NCBI GenBank assembly: GCA_944325945.1
Contig: CALVBW010000005.1
Span: 1 to 55,575 of the forward strand
Direction of reading: 5' to 3'
Length of the DNA: 55,575 nt
From: Candidatus Gastranaerophilales bacterium
GTDB taxonomy: Bacteria; Cyanobacteriota; Vampirovibrionia; Gastranaerophilales; Gastranaerophilaceae
The notes beneath the pieces are model-generated. The model made no database searches. It was given only the letters and a program-made list of their open reading frames with translations, and was not told the origin of the DNA. This document shows positions 8,904 to 18,633 of the stretch, piece after piece. How positions within the stretch are numbered: position 1 is the stretch's first letter; each line of letters begins with the position of its first letter. Made by a program: the position numbers and the translations under genes.

Positions 8904-9637
8904 CAATAAGCCTTATCCACAAGCGTTTCATGCGCCTTATTTTCCAGAGTATCATCAAGGTTAGACAATTTAATTTTTTCACCGTAACGCTTTTCAAGCG
9001 CACGTTCAATCAAAAAATCTGCAAAATGCGGATTTTTAGGTAAAAAAGAACCGTGCAGATAAGTACCGAAAACATTTTTATAATATGCTCCCTCAGTCTT
9101 ATCCTTGCCATTATTGCCGTTACCGGTCGAAACAATTGCAAGCGGCTTAGTATCACCTTGAATAAAAGTAAGCCCGCTGTGGTTTTCAAAGCCCACAAGG
9201 GTATCCGGAGACACAAGATTAGTTTTTGCCGTAACGTTCCCGATAAAACGTTTTTTTCCCGCTACAGTATATGCATCCAGCAAAGAAATACCTGAAAGTT
9301 TTTCCCTGTCAAACGGCTGATAATAATGTCCAAAAAGCTGATATCCTCCGCAAATTCCTAAAAACACCGCACCGTTATCTCTTTGCTCAATCAAAGTTTC
9401 CTTATTCTTATAAAGTTCATGCGCGACATCTTCCTGCTGTTTATCCTGACCTCCGCCGATAAAATACAAATCATGGTCATTTATAGAATCCCCGATATCT
9501 ATTTCATCAAACTCAACTTCAATACCGCGCCATTCACAACGTTTTTTAAGAGTAATAATATTCCCGATATCGCCGTATAAATTAAGTAATTTTGGATATA
9601 AATGCGCAATTGATATTTTTAAATTTTTCTCTTCCAT
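8903..9637 (-). CDS. gatD: GatD-type glutamine amidotransferase (lipid II isoglutaminyl synthase glutaminase subunit)
   Basis: 244 residues from ATG 9637. It is a class-I glutamine amidotransferase with CobB/CobQ-like architecture. The nucleophile elbow is FLGICGGYQLFG and the catalytic His lies in GTYLHGSFLPKNP. The opening IAHLYPKLLNLYGDIGNI is the hallmark of GatD, partner of the MurT ligase that amidates D-Glu of lipid II. No murT is within the window. The frame is open further upstream, but ATG 9637 matches GatD N-termini. There is no SD; a TATAAT ends six bases before the ATG, so the mRNA is probably leaderless. Confidence 0.88.
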   Translation of the reverse strand: MEEKNLKISIAHLYPKLLNLYGDIGNIITLKKRCEWRGIEVEFDEIDIGDSINDHDLYFIGGGQDKQQEDVAHELYKNKETLIEQRDNGAVFLGICGGYQLFGHYYQPFDREKLSGISLLDAYTVAGKKRFIGNVTAKTNLVSPDTLVGFENHSGLTFIQGDTKPLAIVSTGNGNNGKDKTEGAYYKNVFGTYLHGSFLPKNPHFADFLIERALEKRYGEKIKLSNLDDTLENKAHETLVDKAY

Positions 9638-9643
9638 AATTTT

Positions 9644-9649
9644 ATTATA
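9644..9649 (-). promoter_or_regulatory. -10 element of gatD; leaderless start
   Basis: TATAAT on the minus strand with exactly six bases to the ATG at 9637, so the expected transcription start is at or next to the A of the ATG. No SD is present. Confidence 0.7.
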
Positions 9650-9669
9650 TAACAAACGCAGCTTTATGC

Positions 9670-9675
9670 TATAAT
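9670..9675 (+). promoter_or_regulatory. -10 element of tatD; leaderless start, extended -10
   Basis: TGCTATAAT (extended -10) with exactly six bases to ATG 9682. The divergent gatD promoter lies 20 bases away; both genes appear leaderless. Confidence 0.7.
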
Positions 9676-9681
9676 TTGCGT

Positions 9682-10443
9682 ATGACAAATTATCTGATTG
9701 ATACTCACGCACATATTGACATGCTTGAAGATATGGAAATCGCCATTAAAAAAGCCGCTGACAACGGTGTGAATAAAATTATTCTGCCCTGCGCGTATCC
9801 GAAAGATATTGAAAAAATTCATGAAATTTCAGAAAAATATGAAAATGTATTCGGGCTCTTAGGAGTTCATCCGACAGAAGCAAATGACTGGGACGATACA
9901 ATTCTTGATAAAATAAAACACCTTGCGCAAAGTCCAAAAATCGTCGGCATAGGCGAAATAGGGCTTGATTACTACTGGGATAAAAGTTTTAATGATCTTC
10001 AAAAAGATATTTTTATAAAACAAATTGAACTCGCAAACGAAATGAATCTTCCGGTATGCGTCCACGACAGAGATGCTCACAAAGACACTTTTGATATTTT
10101 GAAAGAACACAATAAAAATTCAAAAGTTGTAATGCACTGTTTTTCCGGAAGCGTTGAATTTGCGAAAGAATGTATCAAAGAAGGCTGGTATCTTGCGCTC
10201 GGAGGTGTTGTCACATTCAAAAACGCAATCAAAATGAAAGATGTAGCAAAAGATATTCCGCTTGATAAACTGCTTTTGGAAACCGATTCACCGTATCTGA
10301 CGCCGGTACCTTTCAGAGGAAAAGAAAACCAGCCGGCATACGTCAAATACGTTGCGGAAGAAATCGCTAAACTCCGCGGAATCACTTTCGATGAAATAGC
10401 CGATGCAACAACTCGCAATGCAGAAAAGGTCTACAAAATATGA
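9682..10443 (+). CDS. tatD: TatD family metal-dependent hydrolase (DNase)
   Basis: 253 residues. The TIM-barrel amidohydrolase fold is shown by the metal ligands in DTHAHIDML, the IGEIGLDYYWD motif, VCVHDRDAH, VMHCFSGS and LLLETDSPYLTPVP. TatD proteins are 3'-5' exonucleases or DNases. ATG 9682 is preferred over an upstream TTG at 9676 because it begins the conserved NYLIDTHAH segment. The stop overlaps the tlyA start (ATGA), a coupled pair. Confidence 0.93.
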   Translation: MTNYLIDTHAHIDMLEDMEIAIKKAADNGVNKIILPCAYPKDIEKIHEISEKYENVFGLLGVHPTEANDWDDTILDKIKHLAQSPKIVGIGEIGLDYYWDKSFNDLQKDIFIKQIELANEMNLPVCVHDRDAHKDTFDILKEHNKNSKVVMHCFSGSVEFAKECIKEGWYLALGGVVTFKNAIKMKDVAKDIPLDKLLLETDSPYLTPVPFRGKENQPAYVKYVAEEIAKLRGITFDEIADATTRNAEKVYKI

Positions 10444-11252
10444 AAAAAGAACGACTTGACAAATACCTTACTGATTTAGGTTATTTTGAGACAAAAAGCA
10501 AAGCCTCTGCGGCAATTCTTGCAGGTCAGGTAAAAATTGATGATGAATATATAACAAAAGCCGGATTTCAAATAAATATTGAAAAAGAACACGATATTAC
10601 GGTTAAATCAATGCCATATGTATCCCGCGGCGGATTTAAGCTCAAAAAAGCACTTGACACCTTTCCTGTAATAGTTAAAGACCGAATTTGCCTTGATGCC
10701 GGAGCTTCAACCGGAGGTTTTACGGACTGTCTTTTACAAAACGGGGCAAAATTTGTTTATGCTGCGGATGTCGGATACGGTCAACTGGATTGGAAAATCC
10801 GGTCGGATAAAAGAGTTAAAACAATTGAAAAAACAAATCTTAAAATATGCACATATTCTGATATTTATGACGATAACGAACCCGCCGCCAATCTTCTGGT
10901 AAGCGACCTGTCCTTTATTTCTTTGACAAAAGTTTTACCGAATCTCAAGACACTTTTAGCACCTGAATTTCATGAAATGATTTGTCTTATAAAACCGCAA
11001 TTTGAAGCCGGTAAAGAAAACGTTGAAAAAGGCGGTGTTGTAAAAGACCCGAAAGTTCATCATGAAGTAATAAAAAATGTTATAAATTGTGCCGCCAATC
11101 TTGAATATTTTATAAAGGGACTGACGTATTCAGCCATAAAAGGTCCCTCAGGAAACATTGAATATCTCATATGGTTGTCGACAAAACCTGATACTTGTAC
11201 ATACGATATATCACAAACAATACATGAAGCGTTTAGTATACTAAATTCATAG
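10440..11252 (+). CDS. tlyA: TlyA family rRNA 2'-O-methyltransferase (S4 + FtsJ-like)
   Basis: 270 residues. An N-terminal S4 RNA-binding domain (about 1-60; RLDKYLTDLGYFETKSKASA, AGQVKIDDE) is followed by a Rossmann methyltransferase with the SAM-binding LDAGASTGGFTDCLL and motif KPQFEAGKE. TlyA enzymes methylate ribose of 16S/23S rRNA cytidines; the older name is haemolysin TlyA. It starts inside the tatD stop and ends six bases into the convergent hypothetical gene at 11247-11669. Confidence 0.92.
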   Translation: MKKERLDKYLTDLGYFETKSKASAAILAGQVKIDDEYITKAGFQINIEKEHDITVKSMPYVSRGGFKLKKALDTFPVIVKDRICLDAGASTGGFTDCLLQNGAKFVYAADVGYGQLDWKIRSDKRVKTIEKTNLKICTYSDIYDDNEPAANLLVSDLSFISLTKVLPNLKTLLAPEFHEMICLIKPQFEAGKENVEKGGVVKDPKVHHEVIKNVINCAANLEYFIKGLTYSAIKGPSGNIEYLIWLSTKPDTCTYDISQTIHEAFSILNS

Positions 11253-11669
11253 ATTTGTTTTGATACTAACAGGACGCTCAGCAATATTTAAATCAATATA
11301 ACGAAAAATATTAAGTACAATACCGGGTTGAAAATAATAGACATTATTTGTTGGCGTAATTCTTAATAAAGAAGTTTTATTGTCAAATTTTACAACAGAA
11401 GCTAAAAATTCTTTATTAACCGCATTAAAAAGTATATATCCCGTTTTAGATTGTATTTCATCAATCTGGAAACGATTAGCATTAATACTTGCTATAGTCA
11501 GATAAAAAAGATTTTCCGCGCTCATATTAAAAACATGCGTACAATCTTCAAAAGGAACATTTTGCACCGTAACAAGTGTGCTCAAGCTTACAGACTGTGT
11601 TTGCGGCAAAACAGCTGAAGGAATTAATAAAAATACTGCTGTAATAAACAACCTGATCATTCTTGCCAT
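11247..11669 (-). CDS. Exported hypothetical protein downstream of polA
   Basis: 140 residues with a signal peptide (MIRLFITAVFLLIPSAVLPQ). The mature domain (VPFEDCTHVFNMSAENLFYL ... SKTGYILFNAVNKEFLASV) is a compact alpha/beta segment with one cysteine; no family is recognised. ATG 11669 has AGGTG upstream. A second in-frame ATG at 11660 overlaps the polA stop as ATGA, so either start gives coupling to polA. It is the last gene of the tig-clpP-clpX-polA operon. Confidence 0.65.
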   Translation of the reverse strand: MARMIRLFITAVFLLIPSAVLPQTQSVSLSTLVTVQNVPFEDCTHVFNMSAENLFYLTIASINANRFQIDEIQSKTGYILFNAVNKEFLASVVKFDNKTSLLRITPTNNVYYFQPGIVLNIFRYIDLNIAERPVSIKTNL

Positions 11670-14518
11670 GTTTCACCTACACTAACATCAACTACAAGAG
11701 GTACCGCTAACGGTTGATGCAATTCCATAGACTCGTGTACCAGTTTTTTAACAATTTCAAGCTCATCTTTATAAACCTCTAGCACAAGTTCGTCATGCAC
11801 CTGTATAATAAGCTTTGATTTTAAATTATGAGAATGCATTTTATTATCCAGATCTACCATTGCCATTTTAATTAAATCAGCCGCAGTACCTTGCATTGGA
11901 TGATTAATAGCAGCACGCTTTGCAAAATCTCTCACCATACCGTTTGAGCTGCTCAATTCGCCTTTAAGATATCTTTTTCTCCCGAAAATTGTTTCGACGT
12001 AGCCTTTTTCACTAACCGTTTCAACCATTTCTTCCATATATTTTTTTACATTCGGATAAGTTGCAAAATACCTGTTAATAAAATTCTCTGCATCTGATAT
12101 TTGAATATTTAAGGCTTTAGCAAGACCGTATTTACTTTGTCCGTATACAATACCGAAATTTACAGCCTTAGCCTTATAACGCATTTCTCTCGTAACCTTT
12201 GACATCGGAACATCAAAAACTTTTGAGGCAGTAATTGTATGGATATCTTCACCGGATTTGAATGCTTCAATTAAATGTTCATCGCCAGAAACATGCGCAA
12301 GAAGTCTTAATTCAATCTGCGAATAGTCTGCAGACATTATAACGGCATTTTCTCTGTCTTTAGGAATAAAAGCTTTACGAATTTTATTTCCTTCTTCCGT
12401 CCTGACAGGAATATTCTGCAAATTAGGTCTTGATGATGACAAACGCCCCGTCGCAGTTGTTGTCTGATTATAAGTAGTATGAATACGTCCGTCAACAGGA
12501 CTTATCAATTCAGGCAAAGCATCCGTATATGTAGACTTTAATTTGGCATATTTTCTTGATTGAAGAATAAGACGTGCAATTTCATGTTCTTCTGCCAGCT
12601 CTTCCAGTACTGCTGCACTTGTGGAATATTTTGTCTTTGTACGTTTTTTAACAGGCGTTATATGTAATTTATCAAACAAAATTTCGGATACCTGTTTGGG
12701 TGATGCGACATTGAATGCTTCACCTGCTATTTTATAAATTTTAAATTCTACTGATCTCAAAGAATCTGTCATTGATTTTGACAGCGCATTTAAATAATCA
12801 ACGTCAACAGATATACCATCATATTCCATATTAGCAAGAACAACAGCTAACGGCACTTCCATATCATATAAAATCTTCAACTCATTTGCATCCAATCTGT
12901 TGATCCAAAACTTTGTAAGCTCAAATATTGTTGAGAGTATATCTGACACAAATACAAGTGCCTTTTCTATAGAAACACTCAAAATAGTTGTATTTGTTTT
13001 TGAGGCTCTGGATATTGGAACAATATCACTCATAACATGATCGACATTTTCAATAGACTGAATATCCAGAGAATGAGTTCGACTGGAATCCTTTACATAG
13101 CTGGCAAGTAAAGTATCAAAAATTATTCCCTTAACATTAATTCCCTGAGTAAGTAAAAAATTATGTTCAACTTTTGCATCATGGGTAATTTTTTTAATAT
13201 TTTCATCTTCAAACAAAGGCTTTAATACTTTAATTACATCCTCTTGTTTCAAATGATTATCAATATAATGTTCTATCGGAATATAAAATGTCTTTGTAAT
13301 ATTGCCATTATCTTCAAACCTAATTCTGTCATCTGCAGAAAAATTATCATTATAAGCAATTGCTATACCAAACAAAGTGCCATTTACAGCACTTTTAATA
13401 TCACCTTCGGTTCTGAATGCAAAAACCTTTTTTGATTTTAAGATATTGGCAAGCTCGTCAAAATCAGCGCTATCAGTTATTAATTTTGACTCAAAATCAA
13501 AACTTACTTTATTAATTTCAGCTTTTACAGCCTCAGAAAACAAACCCAATTGTCTTTGTTCTGTTTGATACATCATAATACTTGAAGCTGGCAATACACT
13601 CAAATCCGTTTTTGATTCTCTGTCAAAAGAAGAAAGTATTGAATCAATATTTTTCAAAAAACTAAAAAATTGCATTTTTTTAAGAAATGCTGTAACCCTT
13701 GCAAGATCAGGCAGGTCGATTTTAGCACTTGCAAAATCGAAATCAATATCAAGATCACGTACGATTGTTGCCAAGAAATAACTCAATTTAGCAGTTTCGA
13801 TATTAGAACAAAAACAGGTTTTTATATTTCTTTCAACAATATCATCGGAATGGTCAATAATATTCTGCAAATGACCAAATTGTGCAAGAAGCTTTATTGC
13901 ACTTTTTTCGCCAATACCTTTAACACCGGGAATATTATCCGATGAGTCACCGCGAAGGCTTTTATAATCTACAATCTGATCCGGATAAACCCCTATTTTT
14001 TCATAGACTTTATTCCAGTCATATTCATTCAAATCACCCTTTGCAGGAATAATAACTTTTACGCATCCGTCTTTATCAATCAATTGAAAAGCATCCTGAT
14101 CACCTGTCAAAATCAAAACCTTATGTCCGAGTTCACAAGCCTTTTTAGAAATTGTGCCGATAACGTCATCTGCTTCATAACCTTGTTTTGTATAAATAGG
14201 AATATTGAAAGCGTCCAAACCTTCATATATCAAATCCATCTGGGTACGCATAGAGTCAGGCATAGCTTCTCGATTAGCCTTATATTCGGGGTATTTTTCA
14301 ACCCTGAAAGTATCATGACTCACGTCAAAGGCGACACAGATAGCATCCGGCTTCAGCTTACGATTTTTCAACAAATCAAAAATTGCTTTAAAAAATCCAA
14401 ATACAGCCCAGGTAGGAACACCGCTTGAAGTTCTCATATTAGTCCGTTCAAGAGCAAAAAATTGTCTGAATGCCAAGGCATGACCGTCAATCAATATTAA
14501 AGTTTTTTGATTTTCCAT
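11657..14518 (-). CDS. polA: DNA polymerase I
   Basis: 953 residues. The 5'-3' exonuclease domain is N-terminal (1-290; TLILIDGHALAFR, GYEADDVIGT, LRGDSSDNIPGVKGIGEKSA). A 3'-5' exonuclease-like domain spans about 330-530. The polymerase domain is C-terminal (TATGRLSSSRPNLQNIPVR, SADYSQIELRLLAHVSGD, KAVNFGIVYGQS, IIQVHDELVLE). The proofreading motifs look degenerate: the usual FDTET reads FRTEG, and the second motif reads KVEHNF. The polymerase motifs are intact. It fills gaps and removes primers. It lies 16 bases after clpX on the same strand. Confidence 0.97.
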   Translation of the reverse strand: MENQKTLILIDGHALAFRQFFALERTNMRTSSGVPTWAVFGFFKAIFDLLKNRKLKPDAICVAFDVSHDTFRVEKYPEYKANREAMPDSMRTQMDLIYEGLDAFNIPIYTKQGYEADDVIGTISKKACELGHKVLILTGDQDAFQLIDKDGCVKVIIPAKGDLNEYDWNKVYEKIGVYPDQIVDYKSLRGDSSDNIPGVKGIGEKSAIKLLAQFGHLQNIIDHSDDIVERNIKTCFCSNIETAKLSYFLATIVRDLDIDFDFASAKIDLPDLARVTAFLKKMQFFSFLKNIDSILSSFDRESKTDLSVLPASSIMMYQTEQRQLGLFSEAVKAEINKVSFDFESKLITDSADFDELANILKSKKVFAFRTEGDIKSAVNGTLFGIAIAYNDNFSADDRIRFEDNGNITKTFYIPIEHYIDNHLKQEDVIKVLKPLFEDENIKKITHDAKVEHNFLLTQGINVKGIIFDTLLASYVKDSSRTHSLDIQSIENVDHVMSDIVPISRASKTNTTILSVSIEKALVFVSDILSTIFELTKFWINRLDANELKILYDMEVPLAVVLANMEYDGISVDVDYLNALSKSMTDSLRSVEFKIYKIAGEAFNVASPKQVSEILFDKLHITPVKKRTKTKYSTSAAVLEELAEEHEIARLILQSRKYAKLKSTYTDALPELISPVDGRIHTTYNQTTTATGRLSSSRPNLQNIPVRTEEGNKIRKAFIPKDRENAVIMSADYSQIELRLLAHVSGDEHLIEAFKSGEDIHTITASKVFDVPMSKVTREMRYKAKAVNFGIVYGQSKYGLAKALNIQISDAENFINRYFATYPNVKKYMEEMVETVSEKGYVETIFGRKRYLKGELSSSNGMVRDFAKRAAINHPMQGTAADLIKMAMVDLDNKMHSHNLKSKLIIQVHDELVLEVYKDELEIVKKLVHESMELHQPLAVPLVVDVSVGETWQE

Positions 14519-14534
14519 ACACTATCCCAACGAA

Positions 14535-15845
14535 TTATGCGATAATTTCTTCAGTGCCGTCATTTCTTTTTGTCGGCAAAGGAATCAATTCTGCCGAATT
14601 TCTGTTTTTAACAGCGTCTGCCGTTACAACATATTTATCCATATTTTCTTTAGTAGGAACATCATACATAACATCCAGCATAATTTCTTCTACAATAGAT
14701 CTCAAAGCTCTGGCGCCTGTTTTACGTTTCATTGCTTCCTGTGCGATCAAGTCAATAGCTTCCGGTTCAAATTCCAAATCCACACCGTCCATTTTTAATA
14801 AGCACTGATATTGTTTAACAATAGCATTTTTAGGCTCTGTCAAAATCATTTTCAATGTTTTTTCATTTAATTGATCCAACACGGCATAAGTTGGAATACG
14901 ACCGATAAATTCAGGGATTAAACCAAATTTCAACAAGTCTTCCGGCTGCAGCTTTTTAAGCAGCTTGTTAGCATTAGCCTCTTTTTCAGCCTGAGACATC
15001 GGAGCTTTAGCACCGAAGCCGACAGTATTGCCTTCACCGGCCCTGCGCTCTACAATTTTTTCCAACCCTACAAACGCACCGCCGACAATAAATAAAATAT
15101 TGCTGGTATCAATCTCAATAAATTCCTGATGAGGATGTTTTCTTCCGCCCTGAGGAGGTACATGTGCAACCGTACCTTCTATCATCTTTAACAAGGCCTG
15201 CTGAACACCTTCTCCAGATACATCACGGGTGATTGAAGTATTCTCAGATTTTCTTGAAATTTTATCAATTTCATCAATATAAATAATTCCTCGTTCAGCT
15301 TTAGACGCGTCAAACTCGGCATTTTGATACAATCTTAAAAGAATATTTTCAACATCATCACCAACGTATCCTGCCTCGGTCAAAGTAGTGGCGTCTGCAA
15401 CCGCAAACGGCACATCCAGCATTTTAGCCAGAGTCTGAGCCAACAAAGTTTTACCTGAACCTGTAGGACCAACCAACAAAATATTGGACTTTTGTATTTC
15501 CACATCGTCCTTTGAATTGGCAGACTTATTGTGTTTTAAACGCTTATAATGATTGTAAACAGCAACTGACAAAACCTTTTTAGCCTCATCCTGACCTACT
15601 ATATACTGATCAAGATATTCTTTAATTTCATGAGGTTTAGGTATCGGCTTTTCAGAGACGTTTTCTTCATTGCCGGAATTTTCCTTATCTTTAGATTCAA
15701 AAAATTCCTCATCAAGAATCTCATTACAAAGTTCAACGCATTCATCGCAAATATAAACCTCAGGTCCGGCTATCAATTTTTTAACCTGATCCTGCGATTT
15801 ACCGCAAAATGAACATTTTAATCTGCTGTCATCATGTTTTGGCAT
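14535..15845 (-). CDS. clpX: ClpX, ATP-dependent unfoldase subunit of ClpXP
   Basis: 436 residues. The N-terminal zinc-binding domain has CSFCGK...CDECVELC. The AAA+ core has Walker A GPTGSGKT, the pore-loop region [13 protein letters not shown], Walker [10 protein letters not shown] and sensor motifs. An IGF-type ClpP-binding loop is not cleanly identified, but VGFGAKAPM occupies that region. It sits 20 bases after clpP, giving the usual clpP-clpX order, with GGAG before the start. Confidence 0.98.
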   Translation of the reverse strand: MPKHDDSRLKCSFCGKSQDQVKKLIAGPEVYICDECVELCNEILDEEFFESKDKENSGNEENVSEKPIPKPHEIKEYLDQYIVGQDEAKKVLSVAVYNHYKRLKHNKSANSKDDVEIQKSNILLVGPTGSGKTLLAQTLAKMLDVPFAVADATTLTEAGYVGDDVENILLRLYQNAEFDASKAERGIIYIDEIDKISRKSENTSITRDVSGEGVQQALLKMIEGTVAHVPPQGGRKHPHQEFIEIDTSNILFIVGGAFVGLEKIVERRAGEGNTVGFGAKAPMSQAEKEANANKLLKKLQPEDLLKFGLIPEFIGRIPTYAVLDQLNEKTLKMILTEPKNAIVKQYQCLLKMDGVDLEFEPEAIDLIAQEAMKRKTGARALRSIVEEIMLDVMYDVPTKENMDKYVVTADAVKNRNSAELIPLPTKRNDGTEEIIA

Positions 15846-15865
15846 TATTTATATTCTCCGAAATC

Positions 15866-16459
15866 TTAACCTTTAACAACATCTCTTGAAACAACTTTGT
15901 CGATCATACCGTATTCAAGAGCTTCCTGAGGTGTCATAATGTAATCACGATCTGTATCTTTTTCAATTTTTTTCAAAGACTGACCTGTATTATTAGCTAA
16001 AATTTCATTCAAGCTTTTCTTAATTCTCACAATTTCAGCAGCCTGAATTTCAATATCGGTTGCCTGACCCTGTGCACCGCCTAAAGGCTGGTGGATTAAA
16101 ACTCTTGAATGAGGCAAAGCCATCCTTTTGCCTTTTGTTCCTGCAGCCAGCAAAAATGCACCCATAGAAGCTGCCTGACCGAGACATATCGTAGAGACAT
16201 CCGCTCTTATATGCTGCATAGTATCATAAATTGCAAATCCCGCAGTAACGCTGCCGCCCGGACTGTTAATATATAACATAATATCTTTTTCCGGATTTTC
16301 ACTGTCTAATAATAACATTTGAGCAACAACCAAATTTGCAACCATGTCATCTATTGGAGTTCCCAAGAATATAATTCTCTCTCTTAAAAGTCTTGAGAAT
16401 ATATCAAATGAACGCTCGCCGCGACTTGATTGTTCAATTACCACAGGTACAAAACTCAT
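15866..16459 (-). CDS. clpP: ClpP protease subunit
   Basis: 197 residues, normal length. The catalytic Ser is in [11 protein letters not shown], the His in [10 protein letters not shown] and the Asp in [13 protein letters not shown]. It forms the tetradecameric serine protease chamber that degrades proteins unfolded by ClpX. AAGGA precedes the ATG. It lies 38 bases after tig. Confidence 0.98.
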   Translation of the reverse strand: MSFVPVVIEQSSRGERSFDIFSRLLRERIIFLGTPIDDMVANLVVAQMLLLDSENPEKDIMLYINSPGGSVTAGFAIYDTMQHIRADVSTICLGQAASMGAFLLAAGTKGKRMALPHSRVLIHQPLGGAQGQATDIEIQAAEIVRIKKSLNEILANNTGQSLKKIEKDTDRDYIMTPQEALEYGMIDKVVSRDVVKG

Positions 16460-16497
16460 GATTAAATTTCCTTTCTTATACTATTATAACTTTTAAT

Positions 16498-17823
16498 TTA
16501 TTTAGATTCAACCTTTTGTTTTTTAGGCGGAACAATTTCGACATTATTATTACCGACAAGAAAATCTCTTACTTTGTCATTTAACGCCTGCTGAGAAATG
16601 GAACCCAGCATATCCGGATTTTGTCCGATTTGTTTTAAAATATCAGGCTGCTGCAATCCGTAAATAGCTGACAATTCAGCAAATTTATGTTCCAAATCTT
16701 TCGGTTCAAGCTTAATATCTTCAGTTTTTGCGATCTTATCAATAACAAGTGAATTTTTAATTCTGCGGATAGCATCTTCTTTCAATGTTTCTTCCAGATG
16801 GTCAACACCACCTTGAGATTTAACAAGGGTTTCCCAATCAATTCCCTGATAAGCAAGTCTTTGTTTATAGTCAGCTTTTAAAGATTCGACTTCTCTTGCA
16901 ACCATTGATTCAGGAATATCCACTTTTGCAGACTCAATTACAGTTTTGAATAATTCATTTTCAATATTTTGTTTATTTGTTCTTTCACGTTGAGATTCTA
17001 AATATTTTTTAACATCAGCTTTCAAATCATCCACGGTTTTGAAAGGTCCTACTTTTTGTGCAAATGCATCATTCAATTCAGGCAAAATTCTTTCTTTAAT
17101 TTCATGAATTTTAATTTTAAATACAGCCGGCTGACCTTTTAATTTTTCATCATGGTACTCGTCTGGGAATTTAACATTAATTTCAAATTCATCATTTACG
17201 CTTTTACCTACAATTTGCTCGGCAAAGCCGGGGATAAAATTAGAATGTCCCAAATCAAGCGGATAATTCTTGCCTTCTCCGCCCGCAATTTTTTCACCGT
17301 TTACAAAACCTTCAAAATCAATTACAGCAGTATCTGTATCTTTTGCAGGTCTGTCAACAACCAATTCCAAAGTAGAATGCTGTTCCAGAAGGTTATCAAT
17401 TGATTTCTGTTCTGCATCTTCAGCTATCGGAGAATCTTCAACTTTTAAATTTAAGCCTTTATATTCACCGAGAGTAACTTCCGGACGGGTTTCAACTCTT
17501 ACATTAACCGTCAAATCCTTACCTATTTCAAAGTCATAAGACGTAATTGAAGGTTGAGTTATAACATCAAGCTTATTTTCTTGAATAGCCTGAGAAATAG
17601 TTTTTGGCATTAATGTTTCTATAGCTTCAATTTTAATTCTTTCGACACCGACATGTTTTTCAATAATAGAACGCGGAGCCTTACCTTTTCTGAAACCATC
17701 TATATTTACGTAATGCGAAATTTTTGCAGCAGCCTTATTATAAGCCTCTGCTGCCTCTTTTGCCGGTATCACAATATCTAAATCAACTACATTATCTTTT
17801 CCGTTTTTCAAAGTAACTTTCAT
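16498..17823 (-). CDS. tig: Trigger factor
   Basis: 441 residues. The ribosome-binding N-terminal domain carries GFRKGKAPRSIIEKHVG (the GFRxGxxP signature). The PPIase (FKBP) domain is at about 150-245 (DTAVIDFEGFVNGE, DLGHSNFIPGFAEQIVG), followed by the helical C-terminal chaperone arms. It is a ribosome-associated folding chaperone. It is the first gene of the tig-clpP-clpX-polA operon and has AAGGA before the ATG. Its C-terminus is basic (PPKKQKVESK). Confidence 0.97.
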   Translation of the reverse strand: MKVTLKNGKDNVVDLDIVIPAKEAAEAYNKAAAKISHYVNIDGFRKGKAPRSIIEKHVGVERIKIEAIETLMPKTISQAIQENKLDVITQPSITSYDFEIGKDLTVNVRVETRPEVTLGEYKGLNLKVEDSPIAEDAEQKSIDNLLEQHSTLELVVDRPAKDTDTAVIDFEGFVNGEKIAGGEGKNYPLDLGHSNFIPGFAEQIVGKSVNDEFEINVKFPDEYHDEKLKGQPAVFKIKIHEIKERILPELNDAFAQKVGPFKTVDDLKADVKKYLESQRERTNKQNIENELFKTVIESAKVDIPESMVAREVESLKADYKQRLAYQGIDWETLVKSQGGVDHLEETLKEDAIRRIKNSLVIDKIAKTEDIKLEPKDLEHKFAELSAIYGLQQPDILKQIGQNPDMLGSISQQALNDKVRDFLVGNNNVEIVPPKKQKVESK

Positions 17824-17948
17824 CTATATTTTTCCTTTTTTTAACACTACATCTTTTCAAATTATACATCAAAAAAGAATATGTGCAAGTCATTCAAAGG
17901 GATGAAATAGAATATTCACAAGCTTGAACATGCCTTTATTTTTCATGA

Positions 17949-17954
17949 TACAAT
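17949..17954 (+). promoter_or_regulatory. -10 element, near-leaderless start of the acyltransferase-like gene
   Basis: TACAAT with seven bases to ATG 17962 and no SD. Confidence 0.55.
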
Positions 17955-17961
17955 ATAAAAT

Positions 17962-18633
17962 ATGGTCAGACTATTTAACAACCAAAATATTGATAAAGTT
18001 GCAAATCTGGTGCACTGTATACTAAATATACAAAGAATTTTCACACACATAAAAGAAATCGGAAATCCGTCAATTAAACCATGCATTTATGCAATGTGGC
18101 ACGAAAATCAATTTTGTATATACGGGATAGAAAATTGGCAAAACTTGAATGTTCTAATAAGCAACTCGGCTGACGGAGAAATAATTGCACGAACGGTAGA
18201 ACGATGGGGATTTAAAGTCGTCAGAGGATCTTCTGCCCGAAAAGGCTGTGTAAGTTCGACAATGCAATTAATAAGCAGATTAAAAGAAGGTCAGTGTGCC
18301 GCACTAATGATAGATGGTCCGAGAGGTCCTTTGCACAAAGTTAAAGGCGGAGCTATTAAACTTGCAAAAGAAACCGGTGCACCTATTATTCCGGTTCACT
18401 GGTATTCAGCTGAAAAAACATTTATAACACTCCCTTCCTGGGACAAAATGAAAACACCGTTCGGAAATTGCCATATAATTAACCTGTATGGTAATCCTAT
18501 CTACGTCAAGCCGGAAGATGATGAAGCTGAAATTGCCGAACGAATAAAAGCATCTTTGGAAGATTTGGAAAAACGTGCGCCGGAAGAATTTATAAAGGCG
18601 AAAAAACTTAAATTATGGAAGAAAAAAAGATAA
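17962..18633 (+). CDS. Lysophospholipid acyltransferase-like protein (DUF374 family)
   Basis: 223 residues. It has the DUF374/LPLAT pattern: IYAMWHENQF near residue 50 (a WHE variant of the HxxxD region), ISNSADGEIIA, VVRGSSARKG and ALMIDGPRGPLHKVKGGAIKLA. Members are thought to transfer acyl chains in envelope lipid synthesis; substrate unknown. It overlaps the following nitrilase gene by 19 bases, so the two are translationally coupled. The absence of an SD and the close -10 point to a leaderless mRNA. Confidence 0.85.
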   Translation: MVRLFNNQNIDKVANLVHCILNIQRIFTHIKEIGNPSIKPCIYAMWHENQFCIYGIENWQNLNVLISNSADGEIIARTVERWGFKVVRGSSARKGCVSSTMQLISRLKEGQCAALMIDGPRGPLHKVKGGAIKLAKETGAPIIPVHWYSAEKTFITLPSWDKMKTPFGNCHIINLYGNPIYVKPEDDEAEIAERIKASLEDLEKRAPEEFIKAKKLKLWKKKR

